Positions 38,232 to 48,328 are shown, numbered from the stretch's first letter. The stretch is 64,000 bases of DNA from Litchfieldia salsa (GCF_900104555.1 NZ_FNJU01000001.1:124001-188000), one strand, 5' to 3'. Translations and numbers: made by a program. Notes: a model not told the origin generated them from the sequence alone.

Positions 38232-38279
38232 ATACTGTTCATAAGCTTCTACGTATTTGATTATGTAGTATAATGATTT

Positions 38280-38780
38280 TTATTTTGCAGCTTTAGCAGC
38301 TTCGATTGCACCTTCGTAATTAGGGTGATCTGTTGCTTCGCTCACATACTCTACATACGTTACTTTATCACTGCTATCGATAACAAAGACTGCACGTGCA
38401 AGTAAACGTAATTCTTTAATCGCAACTCCAAATGCCTCACCAAATGAAAGATCACGATGGTCAGAAAGTGTTTGAACAGCCTCAATGCCATTAGATCCAC
38501 ACCAGCGTTTTTGCGCAAACGGTAAGTCAACACTTACTGTTAGTATTTTAACATTTTCAAGACTTGCTGCAGCTTCATTAAAACGTCGTGTTTGTGCATC
38601 ACACACTCCTGTATCAATTGAAGGAACAACACTTACTAAACGTACTGACCCCTTAGAGCTTGCAAGTGTTACTGGAGATAAATCATTTGCTAATACAGTG
38701 AAATCTGGAGCAGTATCCCCAACCTTTACTTCTTGACCAAGTAATGTAACCGGATTACCTTTAAATGTTATATTTGCCAT
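38280..38780 (-). CDS. tpx: Thiol peroxidase
   Basis: Atypical 2-Cys peroxiredoxin of the Tpx family, 166 residues. The peroxidatic Cys60 is in [14 protein letters not shown] and the resolving Cys94 in K-R-W-C-G, the standard pair. It reduces peroxides with thioredoxin. The ATG follows AAAGGAGG. Confidence 0.96.
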   Translation of the reverse strand: MANITFKGNPVTLLGQEVKVGDTAPDFTVLANDLSPVTLASSKGSVRLVSVVPSIDTGVCDAQTRRFNEAAASLENVKILTVSVDLPFAQKRWCGSNGIEAVQTLSDHRDLSFGEAFGVAIKELRLLARAVFVIDSSDKVTYVEYVSEATDHPNYEGAIEAAKAAK

Positions 38781-38961
38781 CCCAATTCCTCCTTTATTGT
38801 ATGTACATGTAAATTCTAGCTATATCTCTCGAAGATTGCAACGTTTAGGATTGGTTATTTAGAAAATTTTACAATAAAGGCTTGCGAAGAAAAAAGGCTA
38901 TTCCATAAGTGCCAGCGTTTTGCTGTGCATGATTCTTAGGGAAAAGCCCAATTCGTAAATC

Positions 38962-39408
38962 TTAAATATCAAAATCTTGATTATTTTGATTTTGTGATTG
39001 TTGTTGGTTATTACCTTGACCTTGACTTTTACTTTTAAACATTTGTTGCACTTTATCAACTGCTTGTGGTGCAAGTTCTAATAGTTTCTCGTATAGGTGT
39101 GTATTTTCATCAAGATGCAGCATTTTAACACCTTGAGCATTTACGATAAGGAAAGCGATTGGTGTAATAGATACTCCTCCACCACTTCCTCCACCAAATG
39201 GTAAGCTTGAAGATTCTCCATCTTTTGAAGGAGACCCACCAAATTCACTACCACCTGCTGCAAAACCAAATCCGACCTTTGATACTGTAAGAATCACACT
39301 TCCATCTGGTGTTTCAACAGGGTCACCAATGATTGTATTAACATCAATCATTTCCTTTAAGTTTTCCATTGCTGTAGTCATTAACCCTTTAATTGGATGA
39401 TCAGCCAT
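38962..39408 (-). CDS. ytfJ: Sporulation protein YtfJ (GerW family)
   Basis: A 148-residue protein of the GerW family, linked in B. subtilis to germination of spores. It begins M-A-D-H-P-I-K-G-L-M-T-T, has T-I-I-G-D-P-V-E-T-P-D-G, a glycine/serine-rich stretch (about 65-90) and a Gln/Asn-rich tail (about 125-148). The ATG at 39408 follows AGGAGG; the longer open frame upstream lacks a ribosome site and overlaps ytfI. It follows ytfI by 19 nt, so the two are probably one operon. Confidence 0.93.
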   Translation of the reverse strand: MADHPIKGLMTTAMENLKEMIDVNTIIGDPVETPDGSVILTVSKVGFGFAAGGSEFGGSPSKDGESSSLPFGGGSGGGVSITPIAFLIVNAQGVKMLHLDENTHLYEKLLELAPQAVDKVQQMFKSKSQGQGNNQQQSQNQNNQDFDI

Positions 39409-39427
39409 TACAATTCCTCCTAGCTTT

Positions 39428-40123
39428 TTACTGATTTTTTGAATTACTACCTGATAACATGGAAAGTGGTTTTGTTTTAAATTTCGGCAATCCACCCTTC
39501 CAATATTTAACCAGTCTAATTCCTGCTAACATAGCATTCCCTACTCTAAAATGAAACATACATTCAAATTTAGTCTCAGAGTTAAGCTGTTGGAATAGAG
39601 GAGTAATTGTAATATGAGGTTGACCTTTTAATCTCATATATTGGCTTATTACCCCCAAAAGACACCCCTTCACAGACCATCCTAGTCCAACAAAAATACC
39701 TGTATGTGCTGCATCTCCTATTCCAAAAACTGAATGCCATTCTAACTTTGATATTGTCACTTTTTTGAAAAACTTCTTAATTATTCTGTGTAGATTCGCT
39801 ACATGTTCAATAATCTTTTCCGAATCCTTTATGGCACGGATAATTTCATCGGGAGAAAACTTTTCACTTTTATTTTTTGCATTTTCTTTTTTTAAATTAC
39901 TTTTTTCTTCATGCTTAACAACAACACTCGCTGAATCATCATCAAGCTTCATTAGTGGTATATGAATGGTATACCTTATTAGCCCCAACCATGTACTGAG
40001 CTTAATTCTTACATCTTGGCTCTTAGGTGAGTGATTGATTTGGATTAATACTGTTAACTTACTAATAATGATTAAAAATAAAATGGCAATAATAACGAGA
40101 AAAATAATGAAGACCCATTTCAC
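39428..40123 (-). CDS. ytfI: DUF2953 protein YtfI
   Basis: A 231-residue protein with an N-terminal membrane segment (about 4-24) and a basic middle, of the DUF2953 family. I chose GTG 40123 (V-K-W-V-F-I-I-F) because AGGGAG then has 8-nt spacing; a TTG six codons earlier would sit before that site. Its neighbour ytfJ is a spore protein, so a sporulation role is likely, but nothing more specific can be read. Confidence 0.85.
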   Translation of the reverse strand: MKWVFIIFLVIIAILFLIIISKLTVLIQINHSPKSQDVRIKLSTWLGLIRYTIHIPLMKLDDDSASVVVKHEEKSNLKKENAKNKSEKFSPDEIIRAIKDSEKIIEHVANLHRIIKKFFKKVTISKLEWHSVFGIGDAAHTGIFVGLGWSVKGCLLGVISQYMRLKGQPHITITPLFQQLNSETKFECMFHFRVGNAMLAGIRLVKYWKGGLPKFKTKPLSMLSGSNSKNQ

Positions 40124-40223
40124 TACACTCACTCCCTTCAATCTTCCATTATCACCCTTCGCTAAATGTTATAAACATTATTTTCAAAAAAAGGTATCGG
40201 CCCTACAAAAGATAGATCCCCAT

Positions 40224-40255
40224 GAAAAAGAACACCATTTCTGGTGTTCTTTTTC
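40224..40255 (-). terminator. Terminator of the sppA-yteJ unit
   Basis: A 14-bp stem GAAAAAGAACACCA / TGGTGTTCTTTTTC with a 4-nt loop, immediately after the yteJ stop. The A/T base of the stem supplies the U-run. Confidence 0.8.
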
Positions 40256-40256
40256 T

Positions 40257-40760
40257 TTAAGACTGCTTTATTAATTCCTTATGTTCATGTACAACCGTCG
40301 TTTCAGAAAACAAATCATGAATTCCCTGTTTCTTAGGCAGAAACGCAACGATTAAATAGCCTATATATGTTATCTTTGATATAAATCTTCCGATAAACTC
40401 ACGAAATATGACAGTAGACCATGTAAGTTCTTTATTTGAAAGAGAAATCACCTTCAAACCAAATATCATTTTACCTAAGGTCTGCTTAAAATATTTAGTC
40501 ATTAGCACAAAGTACAGAAAGTATGTGATGGCAGTTAAGATAGACACTGGCGCAAACATATTTGGGTCCCCAATAGGGATATCTAATAGCCTTAAAATTG
40601 GATAAATAATAATCCTATTAAGGCTGGCAATTACAATTAAATCGAGTAGATATGCCCAGAACCTCATCCAAAATCCTGCATATTGAACATATAAAACATT
40701 ATTGTGAGAAGGGACAAGATCTTGAGATTTTTGTTCGGTCGAATCATATTGTATATCCAT
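40257..40760 (-). CDS. yteJ: RDD-domain membrane protein YteJ
   Basis: A 167-residue RDD-family membrane protein. The family motif is seen at G-F-W-M-R-F-W-A-Y-L-L-D-L-I (about 29-42), with further segments near 75-90 and 120-140 and the usual T-L-G-K-M-I-F-G-L-K. It begins 14 nt after the sppA stop. In B. subtilis YteJ modulates the signal peptide peptidase SppA, consistent with this pairing. Confidence 0.92.
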   Translation of the reverse strand: MDIQYDSTEQKSQDLVPSHNNVLYVQYAGFWMRFWAYLLDLIVIASLNRIIIYPILRLLDIPIGDPNMFAPVSILTAITYFLYFVLMTKYFKQTLGKMIFGLKVISLSNKELTWSTVIFREFIGRFISKITYIGYLIVAFLPKKQGIHDLFSETTVVHEHKELIKQS

Positions 40761-40774
40761 GAGCGCTCGCCTCC

Positions 40775-41788
40775 TTACTTAGCATATAAATACATCATTC
40801 TAGGTGAATTAGGTTGAGAAAGTAACTGTACAAGAGAAGCCATTTCAATATCATCTGTAAAGATCTTCTTAGCACTCATTGAAAATAGGGAACCAAAACC
40901 ATAGTTAGCTTCATACTCAACAACACTAATGTCACCTAACTCATGATCTTTCTTCATTGCTTCCACAGCATCCTCAAAATAGCCTAACTCATCAACTAAA
41001 TTTAATTCTTTAGCTTGCCTACCATCATAGATTCGACCATCAGCAATCTTTCTTACTTCTGCTTCCGATAAATTCCGTCCTTCTGCAATTACATCAACGA
41101 AACCTTCATAAGCGTTATTGACCATGTTCTGAAGAATTTCCCTTTCCTCAGGCGTCATGTCTCTTGATGCAGACATGATGTCTTTATACTCACCGCTTTT
41201 TATCGTTTCAAATGTAACTCCATATTTTTCTGCTAACCCACTATAATTAATACCTTGCATAATTACGCCCAAAGAACCAGTTAATGTGTCAGGCACTGCA
41301 AAAATCTTATCAGCTGGTGCTGAAATATAATAACCTCCCGATGCAGCCATTGTTCCCATTGATACATAAATTGGTTTCTCTGTTTCCTCTCTTAACTCAA
41401 CCAGTCGATTATGAATCTCTGCACTTTCGACTACTCCACCACCAGGTGAATTAACTCGTAATATAATCCCTTTAACTGTGTTATCCTCTTTTGCCTGGTC
41501 AATCATTCTAAGAAATGCTTGATGTTGATATCCAATTGGACTAAATAACGAAGATACGTCATCACCAGTATCTTGTATGGCCCCATTTACTTCTAAAACT
41601 AAGATTTTATCTAATCCACCACCCTGTATGAGAGGCTTTTCAATAAATTCTGTATCAGCACCACCTAAAAACCCTTCAGTCCAACTTTCACCTTCTTTAA
41701 AAGCAATAGCCGAAGCAAAATTCATGATGATTGATATGATAAAAAGCCCTGCAGCAATTCCTAAGGCTGCCCATCGTTTTCCATTCAT
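40775..41788 (-). CDS. sppA: Signal peptide peptidase SppA
   Basis: Membrane serine protease of 337 residues that clears signal peptides and is linked to resistance against some antibacterial peptides. It has an N-terminal membrane segment (about 9-30) and a single protease domain. The nucleophile Ser is in [12 protein letters not shown] and the general-base Lys in T-I-K-S-G-E-Y-K-D. The ATG lies 11 nt after GGAG, a slightly long spacing. Operon with yteJ. Confidence 0.95.
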   Translation of the reverse strand: MNGKRWAALGIAAGLFIISIIMNFASAIAFKEGESWTEGFLGGADTEFIEKPLIQGGGLDKILVLEVNGAIQDTGDDVSSLFSPIGYQHQAFLRMIDQAKEDNTVKGIILRVNSPGGGVVESAEIHNRLVELREETEKPIYVSMGTMAASGGYYISAPADKIFAVPDTLTGSLGVIMQGINYSGLAEKYGVTFETIKSGEYKDIMSASRDMTPEEREILQNMVNNAYEGFVDVIAEGRNLSEAEVRKIADGRIYDGRQAKELNLVDELGYFEDAVEAMKKDHELGDISVVEYEANYGFGSLFSMSAKKIFTDDIEMASLVQLLSQPNSPRMMYLYAK

Positions 41789-41967
41789 TAAATGTACAAC
41801 TCCTTTTTTATCCTTTTTTTAAAACTACCAATGTTCTTTACGGTTCATTTTACTTTTAGTTTCAAAATCATGTAAACTAAAGATTATATTGTAACAGATA
41901 TTCCTATTTATGGATAAAAATCTGCTATAATAATGCTGACTAAGAACGCTTAATGGAGGAATTAATT

Positions 41968-42768
41968 ATGCCTAATCGAAGAAATGTTTACTTCTTTTAC
42001 AAAAAAAGCGACGAAATAGTTCAAAAAGTGGATGAATTAAAAGATTTAGCAAAAGAACATAATTTTATTAATGTAACTGACCCCACCAAAGCAAATATTA
42101 TTGTTAGCATTGGTGACGATGGGACCTTTTTACAAGCTGTTCGCAAGACGCACTTCAGACAAGACTGCCTTTATGTGGGAATCTCAACTACAGGTAGTTT
42201 AAGTATGTATTGCGACTTTGATATAAACAATATTGAAGGTTTAGTTGAGGCGATGACAAACGAACAAATAGAAGTTAGAAGATATCCTACTCTTGAAGTC
42301 AGTGTCGATAATGAAGCAGCATTTTATTGTTTAAATGAATGTTCTATTCGATCTCCTATTATCAAAACGTTTGTTATGGATGTTTATATTGATGACCTTC
42401 ATTTCGAAACGTTTAGGGGAGATGGAATGATTGTTGCTACACCAACAGGTAGTACAGCCTATAACAAATCTGTTAGTGGGGCAGTGGTTGATCCTCTTTT
42501 ACCATGCTTACAGGTCACTGAGTTAGCTTCTCTAAACAACAATTTATATCGCACATTAGGTTCATCTTTTATATTAAGTAATCAAAGGAAATTATCTTTA
42601 ACCGTTGTTCAGGATGGTAATGATTTCCCAATTATCGGTATGGATAACGAGGCAGTAAGTATCCAACATGTTGAGCGATTGGACTTTACTTTAAGTGATC
42701 GCGTTATTAAAACGGTTAAATTAAAGGATAACTCGTACTGGGAAAAAGTAAAAAGATCATTCTTATAA
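41968..42768 (+). CDS. ppnKB: NAD kinase (second Bacillus paralogue)
   Basis: Phosphorylates NAD to NADP. The 266-residue length and sequence follow the YtdI-type enzyme. Motifs: the ATP/NAD loop at 49-53, N-E-C-S-I-R (NAD contact), F-R-G-D-G-M-I-V-A-T-P-T-G-S-T-A-Y. The usual G-G-D-G-T reads G-D-D-G-T; Asp51, the catalytic Asp, is intact, but Gly50 is Asp. The ATG at 41968 has GGAGG about 8 nt upstream; the upstream in-frame ATG overlaps that site. It diverges from sppA. Confidence 0.93.
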   Translation: MPNRRNVYFFYKKSDEIVQKVDELKDLAKEHNFINVTDPTKANIIVSIGDDGTFLQAVRKTHFRQDCLYVGISTTGSLSMYCDFDINNIEGLVEAMTNEQIEVRRYPTLEVSVDNEAAFYCLNECSIRSPIIKTFVMDVYIDDLHFETFRGDGMIVATPTGSTAYNKSVSGAVVDPLLPCLQVTELASLNNNLYRTLGSSFILSNQRKLSLTVVQDGNDFPIIGMDNEAVSIQHVERLDFTLSDRVIKTVKLKDNSYWEKVKRSFL

Positions 42769-42775
42769 AAATAAA

Positions 42776-42799
42776 AGAGCGGGATTAAAATCCCGCTCT
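42776..42799 (-). terminator. Terminator of sspA
   Basis: Perfect 10-bp stem AGAGCGGGAT / ATCCCGCTCT with a TAAA loop, then TTTTATTTTTAT on the minus strand. The plus-strand side lacks a T-run. Confidence 0.9.
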
Positions 42800-42817
42800 G
42801 TAGCCACTTATATTTAA

Positions 42818-43027
42818 TTATTGTTGTTGGAAAGAACCACTCATTTGTTGTTGAGCAAAAGATACTAAACGTTTAGTGATTTCTCCACCTACAGAACCGT
42901 TAGCGCGTGAAGTTGTATCTGCTCCAAGGTTTACACCAAATTCAGAAGCGATTTCATACTTCATTTGGTCGATTGCTTGTTGTGCACCTGATACTAAAAG
43001 TTGGTTTGAGCTGCTGTTGTTTGCCAT
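42818..43027 (-). CDS. sspA: Small acid-soluble spore protein, alpha/beta type
   Basis: A 69-residue DNA-coating spore protein. It shows the two family blocks: [10 protein letters not shown] with the GPR protease cleavage site, and [15 protein letters not shown]. The ATG follows AAGGAGGTG. Placement beside thiI matches sspA of B. subtilis. A sigma-G-like promoter lies upstream. Confidence 0.96.
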   Translation of the reverse strand: MANNSSSNQLLVSGAQQAIDQMKYEIASEFGVNLGADTTSRANGSVGGEITKRLVSFAQQQMSGSFQQQ

Positions 43028-43050
43028 GTGCTATCACCTCCTTGTGAGTA

Positions 43051-43080
43051 TAGATTGTGTAAAAACCGTAGTAATCATAC
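43051..43080 (-). promoter_or_regulatory. Candidate sigma-G promoter of sspA
   Basis: Minus strand: GTATG (43076-43080), an 18-nt spacer and CAATCTA (43051-43057). The sigma-G pattern is GHATR-N18-CATWHTA; only one -10 base deviates. The predicted start lies just upstream of the ribosome site, giving a very short leader. Confidence 0.5.
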
Positions 43081-43130
43081 AACTTTTTTACTGGAAATTG
43101 TTCACAGGAGTGTCATATTATTCCCATTGC

Positions 43131-44333
43131 TTAAAACAACTCTTCTAGTTCCTTTTTGTTTACTCCACTTCCGATTCTAATCATTTCGGTATTCTCAACA
43201 GCTTTAATAATTAACTCGTTGAAATCAATAAAGCTTTCGTAATAGTCGACCTTCTCAGGTTTTGGCCTTGTTTTTGGTGCTGCTGGACTAAAGATCGTAC
43301 AACAATCCTCATAGGGACGAATAGAAATGTCATGTGTATTGATAATTTTAGCCATATCGATAATCTCTGTTTTATCCATTGTAATCAATGGACGAATCAT
43401 TGGAGTATTGGTAACTCCATTAATAGCAAACATGCTTTCCATTGTTTGACTTGCAACCTGCCCTAGACTCTCACCGGTAGTAATTGCTAGTCCTTTTCTT
43501 CTGTTCCTTAGTTCATCCGTAATTCTTAACATCATTCTTCTAGTCGATATAAGCGAATAGTTTTCAGGAACTTGCTTTTGGATCACTTCTTGAATTTCTG
43601 TAAATGGAACAATATGAAGGTTAATGTCAGATCCAAATTGGGTAAGGACTTCAGTTAAATCTAATACTTTTTGTTTCGATCGTTCATTTGTATAAGGTGG
43701 ACTATAAAAATGAACCGCTTCGATTTCTAACCCTCTTTTCATTGCTAAATAGCCTGCTACAGGGCTATCTAATCCACCTGAGAGCATCAACATAGATTTT
43801 CCACTTGTCCCAACTGGTAACCCACCAGCACCCGGTATATCCTTACAAGTGATATATGAAGCTTCTTTCCTTACTTCCACTCGAACATTAATCATCGGCT
43901 TGTGCACATCTACGATTAAATTGCTTATATTTGTAAGAATATGACTACCTACCTGATAATTAATTTCGTTCGTTTCCAACGGAAATAGTTTGTCTGCTCT
44001 TCTCGTAGACACTTTAAAGGTTTTCCCTTCATATTCAAGTTCTTTGAACGCAAATAAAGCCGCAGCCTTTATTGCTTCAATTTCACTTTCTGTCTTAACG
44101 GCAACACTAAAAGAGTGAATACCAAAAATTGTTTTTAGTTTATTGCAAATCAAATCATGATTTTCCCCGTTTAAGACGATGTAAATCCGATCTCTTGTTG
44201 TTTCAATTTCAATGTTTTTAAAATCAATTAAGTTCAACAGGATATTTGTTTTTAGTTTTTCTATGAATCGTTTACGGTTACGTCCCTTTGTCGAGATTTC
44301 ACCATAGCGTATAAGGATATGGTCGTATTGCAT
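43131..44333 (-). CDS. thiI: tRNA 4-thiouridine synthase ThiI
   Basis: Adenylates uridine 8 of tRNA and thiolates it; also linked to thiamine thiazole synthesis in some bacteria. At 400 residues it has a ferredoxin-like N-terminus, a THUMP domain (about 60-165) and the PP-loop domain with M-L-S-G-G-L-D-S-P-V-A-G. As in other bacilli it lacks the C-terminal rhodanese domain. It starts directly after the stop of the cysteine desulfurase gene, which is the expected sulfur donor. Confidence 0.96.
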   Translation of the reverse strand: MQYDHILIRYGEISTKGRNRKRFIEKLKTNILLNLIDFKNIEIETTRDRIYIVLNGENHDLICNKLKTIFGIHSFSVAVKTESEIEAIKAAALFAFKELEYEGKTFKVSTRRADKLFPLETNEINYQVGSHILTNISNLIVDVHKPMINVRVEVRKEASYITCKDIPGAGGLPVGTSGKSMLMLSGGLDSPVAGYLAMKRGLEIEAVHFYSPPYTNERSKQKVLDLTEVLTQFGSDINLHIVPFTEIQEVIQKQVPENYSLISTRRMMLRITDELRNRRKGLAITTGESLGQVASQTMESMFAINGVTNTPMIRPLITMDKTEIIDMAKIINTHDISIRPYEDCCTIFSPAAPKTRPKPEKVDYYESFIDFNELIIKAVENTEMIRIGSGVNKKELEELF

Positions 44334-45476
44334 TTATTTCATTACCTTTCCTAATTGATTTATTGCCTTATCAATTGCGTTTAAGACAATAGAGACTTCT
44401 TGTAGTTCATTGGACTGAGACAAGCTAATTCTGATTGCACTATTTGCAATCTCTTTACTCTTTTTCATAGCAAGTAATGTTTTGCTTGGTGATTGTTTCT
44501 TCGAAGAACAAGCAGAAGTGGTCGATACAATAATTCCCTCTTCCTCTAACAGGTGTATAAAAACCTCTGACTTTAACCCATTAATCGAAAAATTTATGAT
44601 ATGTGGTGCACTTTGCTCTACTGGTGTATTAAGCGTGATATTACTATTTCTCTTAAGCCCATTGATGTATTCTGTCTTTATTTTATTTATTTTCTTTACG
44701 TTTTCTTCCATGTTCTCGATTGTTATTCTCAAAGCCTTAGTCATTGACACAATTCCCGCGACATTTTCTGTTCCAGAACGGAATTGCATCTCTTGTTCTC
44801 CACCTGAGATAAGAGGTGCGAGATTCACTCCTTGTTTTACATATAGGATACCTGTTCCCTTTAATCCATTAAATTTATGTGCAGATATCGTACAAAGATC
44901 GATTCCACTGTTATGTAATTTCAATGGTACCTTTCCAATACCTTGTACATGATCCACATGAAGCAGTATCTTTGGATACTGTTTCAGTAATCCACCTATA
45001 TCTATAATTGGCTGTATTGTTCCTACTTCATTATTTACATGAATGACTGATACAAGAATGGTCGTTTCCCTTATCTCCCTCTTAATATCCTCAACATCCA
45101 CTATACCATTATGATTAACAGGTACATAGGAAACTTCGAAACCTAGTTTCTTCATTTGTTGGAATGCTTCACTAACAGAAGGATGTTCTATCTCTGTGGT
45201 GATAATGTGATTTCCACGATTTTTATGCTGAAGTACTGTTCCTTTTATCGCAAGATTATTTCCTTCTGACCCGCCAGCAGTAAAGATGATTTCGCTAGGA
45301 GAAACTTCTAATAAATTCGCAGCTTGTTGTCTGGCCTGAGTTAATAACTTTTCAGCCTCACCACCAAGCCTATGCAAGGACGAAGGGTTTCCGAAATAGT
45401 CTTGTGATATCTTTACGAAAGAATTAATTACGTCATTAAACGGTTTAGTAGTAGCACTGTTATCAAGATAGATCAT
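44334..45476 (-). CDS. nifZ: Cysteine desulfurase (IscS/NifS-like), ThiI partner
   Basis: PLP-dependent desulfurase of 380 residues. The N-terminus is M-I-Y-L-D-N-S-A-T-T-K-P, the PLP-binding Lys is in S-A-H-K-F-N-G-L-K-G, and the catalytic Cys in T-T-S-A-C-S-S-K-K. I trimmed the start to ATG 45476, preceded by AAGGAGG; the longer open frame has no ribosome site. Adjacent to thiI without a gap: it supplies persulfide sulfur to ThiI for s4U. Confidence 0.95.
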   Translation of the reverse strand: MIYLDNSATTKPFNDVINSFVKISQDYFGNPSSLHRLGGEAEKLLTQARQQAANLLEVSPSEIIFTAGGSEGNNLAIKGTVLQHKNRGNHIITTEIEHPSVSEAFQQMKKLGFEVSYVPVNHNGIVDVEDIKREIRETTILVSVIHVNNEVGTIQPIIDIGGLLKQYPKILLHVDHVQGIGKVPLKLHNSGIDLCTISAHKFNGLKGTGILYVKQGVNLAPLISGGEQEMQFRSGTENVAGIVSMTKALRITIENMEENVKKINKIKTEYINGLKRNSNITLNTPVEQSAPHIINFSINGLKSEVFIHLLEEEGIIVSTTSACSSKKQSPSKTLLAMKKSKEIANSAIRISLSQSNELQEVSIVLNAIDKAINQLGKVMK

Positions 45477-45619
45477 TGTAATCCTCCTTACACGTCTCAT
45501 GCAAAAGGTATGATACCATATTCTGTTTGGAAAGGAAATCAAAAGAAAAACCCCCATAGATAGCTTCTGCTACTAAAAATGACGTAGTAGCCTTTTATCC
45601 ATGAAGGTCCTAATTATTA

Positions 45620-47308
45620 CTATTCAGATGCAATATGTTCTTCAATTCTTTTTAACACACCAGGCTCTAGCTCCTCAAGTGCTGTAGCTGCTTGTTCTAG
45701 CGCTTGCTGATATTCGAAACTACGGAATAAGCTCTCAGCTTCGTCTAGACTATTTGCTATTCTTTGATGGCGACTTCGATATCGATTTCCATATTGAATG
45801 ACTTTTTCAGCAAGATATACCCTATCAATCATTTCTTCTGTTAATTCAAAGGTTTTGGTAACTAAGTCCTCTGCAAAATTAAGTGACTCACTAACAGCAA
45901 CCATGTTAAGTGGTGTTTCATTTAACCTGATTAATACTTCTTCTACAGCTAGTTTCGTTTCATTTAATATTTCGCCATAACTGACAGGTAATCCTGGTAT
46001 ATTATTTTTTAAAAGCAATCTCTTAATGTCGTGTAACTTCTTTTGCATTTCAGCTACCTTTTCTCTAGCTGCTAGCTCATCTTTTCGTAAAGCTTGAATC
46101 ATCTCACAATACTGAAGATGTTTTTCTTTTAGATCTTGAAGTGATGTATAAACTGTCTCAAGCTCTTCTTTAACAATCGAATATGCCACATGTTCTTCTG
46201 ATAACTTGTCTCTAATAATCACAAATTGTTTAAACAATAGTGCCAGTTTCTTAATAATTTGACGATGTGCGTCAAGGTCCTTCTCTGTCAATTGATAACT
46301 TTGCTGCACTAATTGTGTCTCGTATTCAGACTCTTTGCTTTGTTCGATTAACGTTTGTAAGTTTTCTTCTATTTGTGCAAGTTCTGACTGAATAAATTGA
46401 TTTGCTTCAACTTCCTTTTCAAGTAAGTCATATAAAGTTTCTATAGATTCTCTTACTTCCTCAATCCCTGTTTTAACTTCTTCTGTCTCAATTTTCTCAA
46501 TTAATTCTATAAAGTAACTTAATTGTGTTCTAATTCTTTCAGTCTCTTTAACAACTTGGATATGATCTAGAATGTATCCTTGATTTCTCATTTCATCATG
46601 TCCATCTGAAATTTCATCAAGCTTCTTTGGTAATGATGTTTGACATTCTGCCAGTAAACCTGGAATATCATCCATCTTCTTTGTTAAGCTAGACAAAAGA
46701 CTCTTGACAAATAGTACCATTTCTCGCGCTTGTAAATAGTTCCCCTGCTTTGTTGATTCGTCAAACTCTTTGAACTTTTGGTTGATCTCATCAAGCTTTA
46801 ACTCAAGTTGTAATTCAGCCTGACCAAAAGTATGGCGGTGTGCTAGCAAAACCTTCTTTAATTCTCGGTGGGATTGCTTTAACTCTTCTACCTCAACACG
46901 GTTCTTCTCTTCGCTACCAATCAGCTCATTTAATTCATCTAATATACGATTAATGCTAGTATCGGTATGAGTTAAGTTATCTTCAATCTGCTGAAGCACC
47001 TTTTTTGCCTTTTTAAATTGATATTTGTCTGCGAATTCCTCTGCATCAAATAAATACTCCTCTACATTTGGAAGGTGTAAAGTGACAATTTCATCCCATT
47101 CTTTTCGCCACTGTTCAAAAAGGTCTTCCGTTTCCCCTGTCATGTTCAATTCTTTCACTTTAGAAATTTCATCAGTAACCGGCCGATTTGTAATCTCAAT
47201 TTTCCATAATTCTAATCGATCAACTTCTTGATAAATCTTTTTCCGGAAATAAAAACCATAAATTGCTATGCTTATAATAATAATAAAAATTCCGATCAAG
47301 TATTCCAT
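45620..47308 (-). CDS. ezrA: Septation ring formation regulator EzrA
   Basis: A 562-residue membrane-anchored coiled-coil protein that binds FtsZ, limits Z-ring assembly away from midcell and takes part in the divisome. An N-terminal membrane helix (about 2-20) is followed by almost continuous spectrin-like helices rich in Glu, Lys and Leu. The length is exactly that of B. subtilis EzrA. The ATG follows AGGGGG. It is near hisJ and refZ, another FtsZ regulator, as in B. subtilis. Confidence 0.96.
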   Translation of the reverse strand: MEYLIGIFIIIISIAIYGFYFRKKIYQEVDRLELWKIEITNRPVTDEISKVKELNMTGETEDLFEQWRKEWDEIVTLHLPNVEEYLFDAEEFADKYQFKKAKKVLQQIEDNLTHTDTSINRILDELNELIGSEEKNRVEVEELKQSHRELKKVLLAHRHTFGQAELQLELKLDEINQKFKEFDESTKQGNYLQAREMVLFVKSLLSSLTKKMDDIPGLLAECQTSLPKKLDEISDGHDEMRNQGYILDHIQVVKETERIRTQLSYFIELIEKIETEEVKTGIEEVRESIETLYDLLEKEVEANQFIQSELAQIEENLQTLIEQSKESEYETQLVQQSYQLTEKDLDAHRQIIKKLALLFKQFVIIRDKLSEEHVAYSIVKEELETVYTSLQDLKEKHLQYCEMIQALRKDELAAREKVAEMQKKLHDIKRLLLKNNIPGLPVSYGEILNETKLAVEEVLIRLNETPLNMVAVSESLNFAEDLVTKTFELTEEMIDRVYLAEKVIQYGNRYRSRHQRIANSLDEAESLFRSFEYQQALEQAATALEELEPGVLKRIEEHIASE

Positions 47309-47495
47309 AAAAAGCCCCCTTGCTCCTATCGTATCCTTTATGTATAAACCTCTGTTTGTTAGAAGGCATTATAAAAATCAATTTAATGTTTTTTCAATGT
47401 TTTTATGATACCATGTAAACGACAATTTTTGAGCAAAAATTTATTTTTTTTTACAGAAATTTGCTAAAACATTCACGAAATTGGGAGGGGTCTAC

Positions 47496-48317
47496 TTGAA
47501 AAGAGATGGTCATATCCACTCACCGTTTTGTCCACATGGTACAAAAGATGATTTTGAGGAATATATAGAAAGAGCAATCAGGCTCAATTACGATGAAATT
47601 TCTTTCACAGAACATGCGCCTCTTCCACATGGATTTGATGACCCAACCCCTGATAAAGACAGCGGGATGGATCCTACAAATTTAGAACCGTATATCGCTC
47701 GCTTAAGTGAACTGAAAAAAAAATACAAAACTCAAATCAGGATTAATATCGGTTTAGAAGTGGATTTTATTAAGGGGTACGAAAAAGAAATCACTCAATT
47801 TTTAAATGAGTATGGACCTTTTTTAGATGACAGCATCCTTTCAGTCCATTTTTTGGAGCACGAAGGGAAATATGATTGTGTCGATTTTTCTGCAAGTGTG
47901 TTTGAGGAAATGACAAAAAGATATTCCTCTGTAGACGCAATCTACGAACGATATTACAACACACTAAATCAATCAATTATAGCTGATCTTGGAACATTCA
48001 AACCAAGAAGAATCGGTCATATTACTTTAGTCCATAAATTTCAAAAATTATTTAAACCTGAGAAAGATTATTCCTCTATGCTTTTTACGATTCTTACTAA
48101 TATAAAAGAATCAGGATTACAACTAGATTATAACGGAGCAGGTGTAAAAAAGGAGTATTGTGAGGAACCTTACCCACCTGAGTGGATTGTTAAAGAAGCA
48201 ATCAAACAAAAAATCCCTCTAGTTTATGGGTCAGATGCCCACAGCGCGAAGGACTTAGAACAAGGTTTTGAATTTTTACATGCAACACATCTCTTTACTT
48301 CACCTACAAAGTTCTAA
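47496..48317 (+). CDS. hisJ: Histidinol-phosphatase, PHP family
   Basis: Dephosphorylates histidinol phosphate in histidine synthesis. The 273-residue protein has the PHP metal motifs D-G-H-I-H-S-P-F-C-P-H-G, T-E-H-A-P-L-P, the central G-L-E-V-D-F, V-H-F-L and C-terminal G-S-D-A-H. I chose TTG 47496 (M-K-R-D-G-H-I-H), 7 nt after GGAGGGG, over the TTG five codons upstream. The rest of the histidine operon is not in the window. Confidence 0.93.
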   Translation: MKRDGHIHSPFCPHGTKDDFEEYIERAIRLNYDEISFTEHAPLPHGFDDPTPDKDSGMDPTNLEPYIARLSELKKKYKTQIRINIGLEVDFIKGYEKEITQFLNEYGPFLDDSILSVHFLEHEGKYDCVDFSASVFEEMTKRYSSVDAIYERYYNTLNQSIIADLGTFKPRRIGHITLVHKFQKLFKPEKDYSSMLFTILTNIKESGLQLDYNGAGVKKEYCEEPYPPEWIVKEAIKQKIPLVYGSDAHSAKDLEQGFEFLHATHLFTSPTKF

Positions 48318-48328
48318 ACTCTCGCTGT

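Noticed and set aside
44482-44952. 156-residue plus-strand open frame opposite the cysteine desulfurase gene
   Set aside because: Antisense shadow of a conserved enzyme, without ribosome site or recognisable domain.
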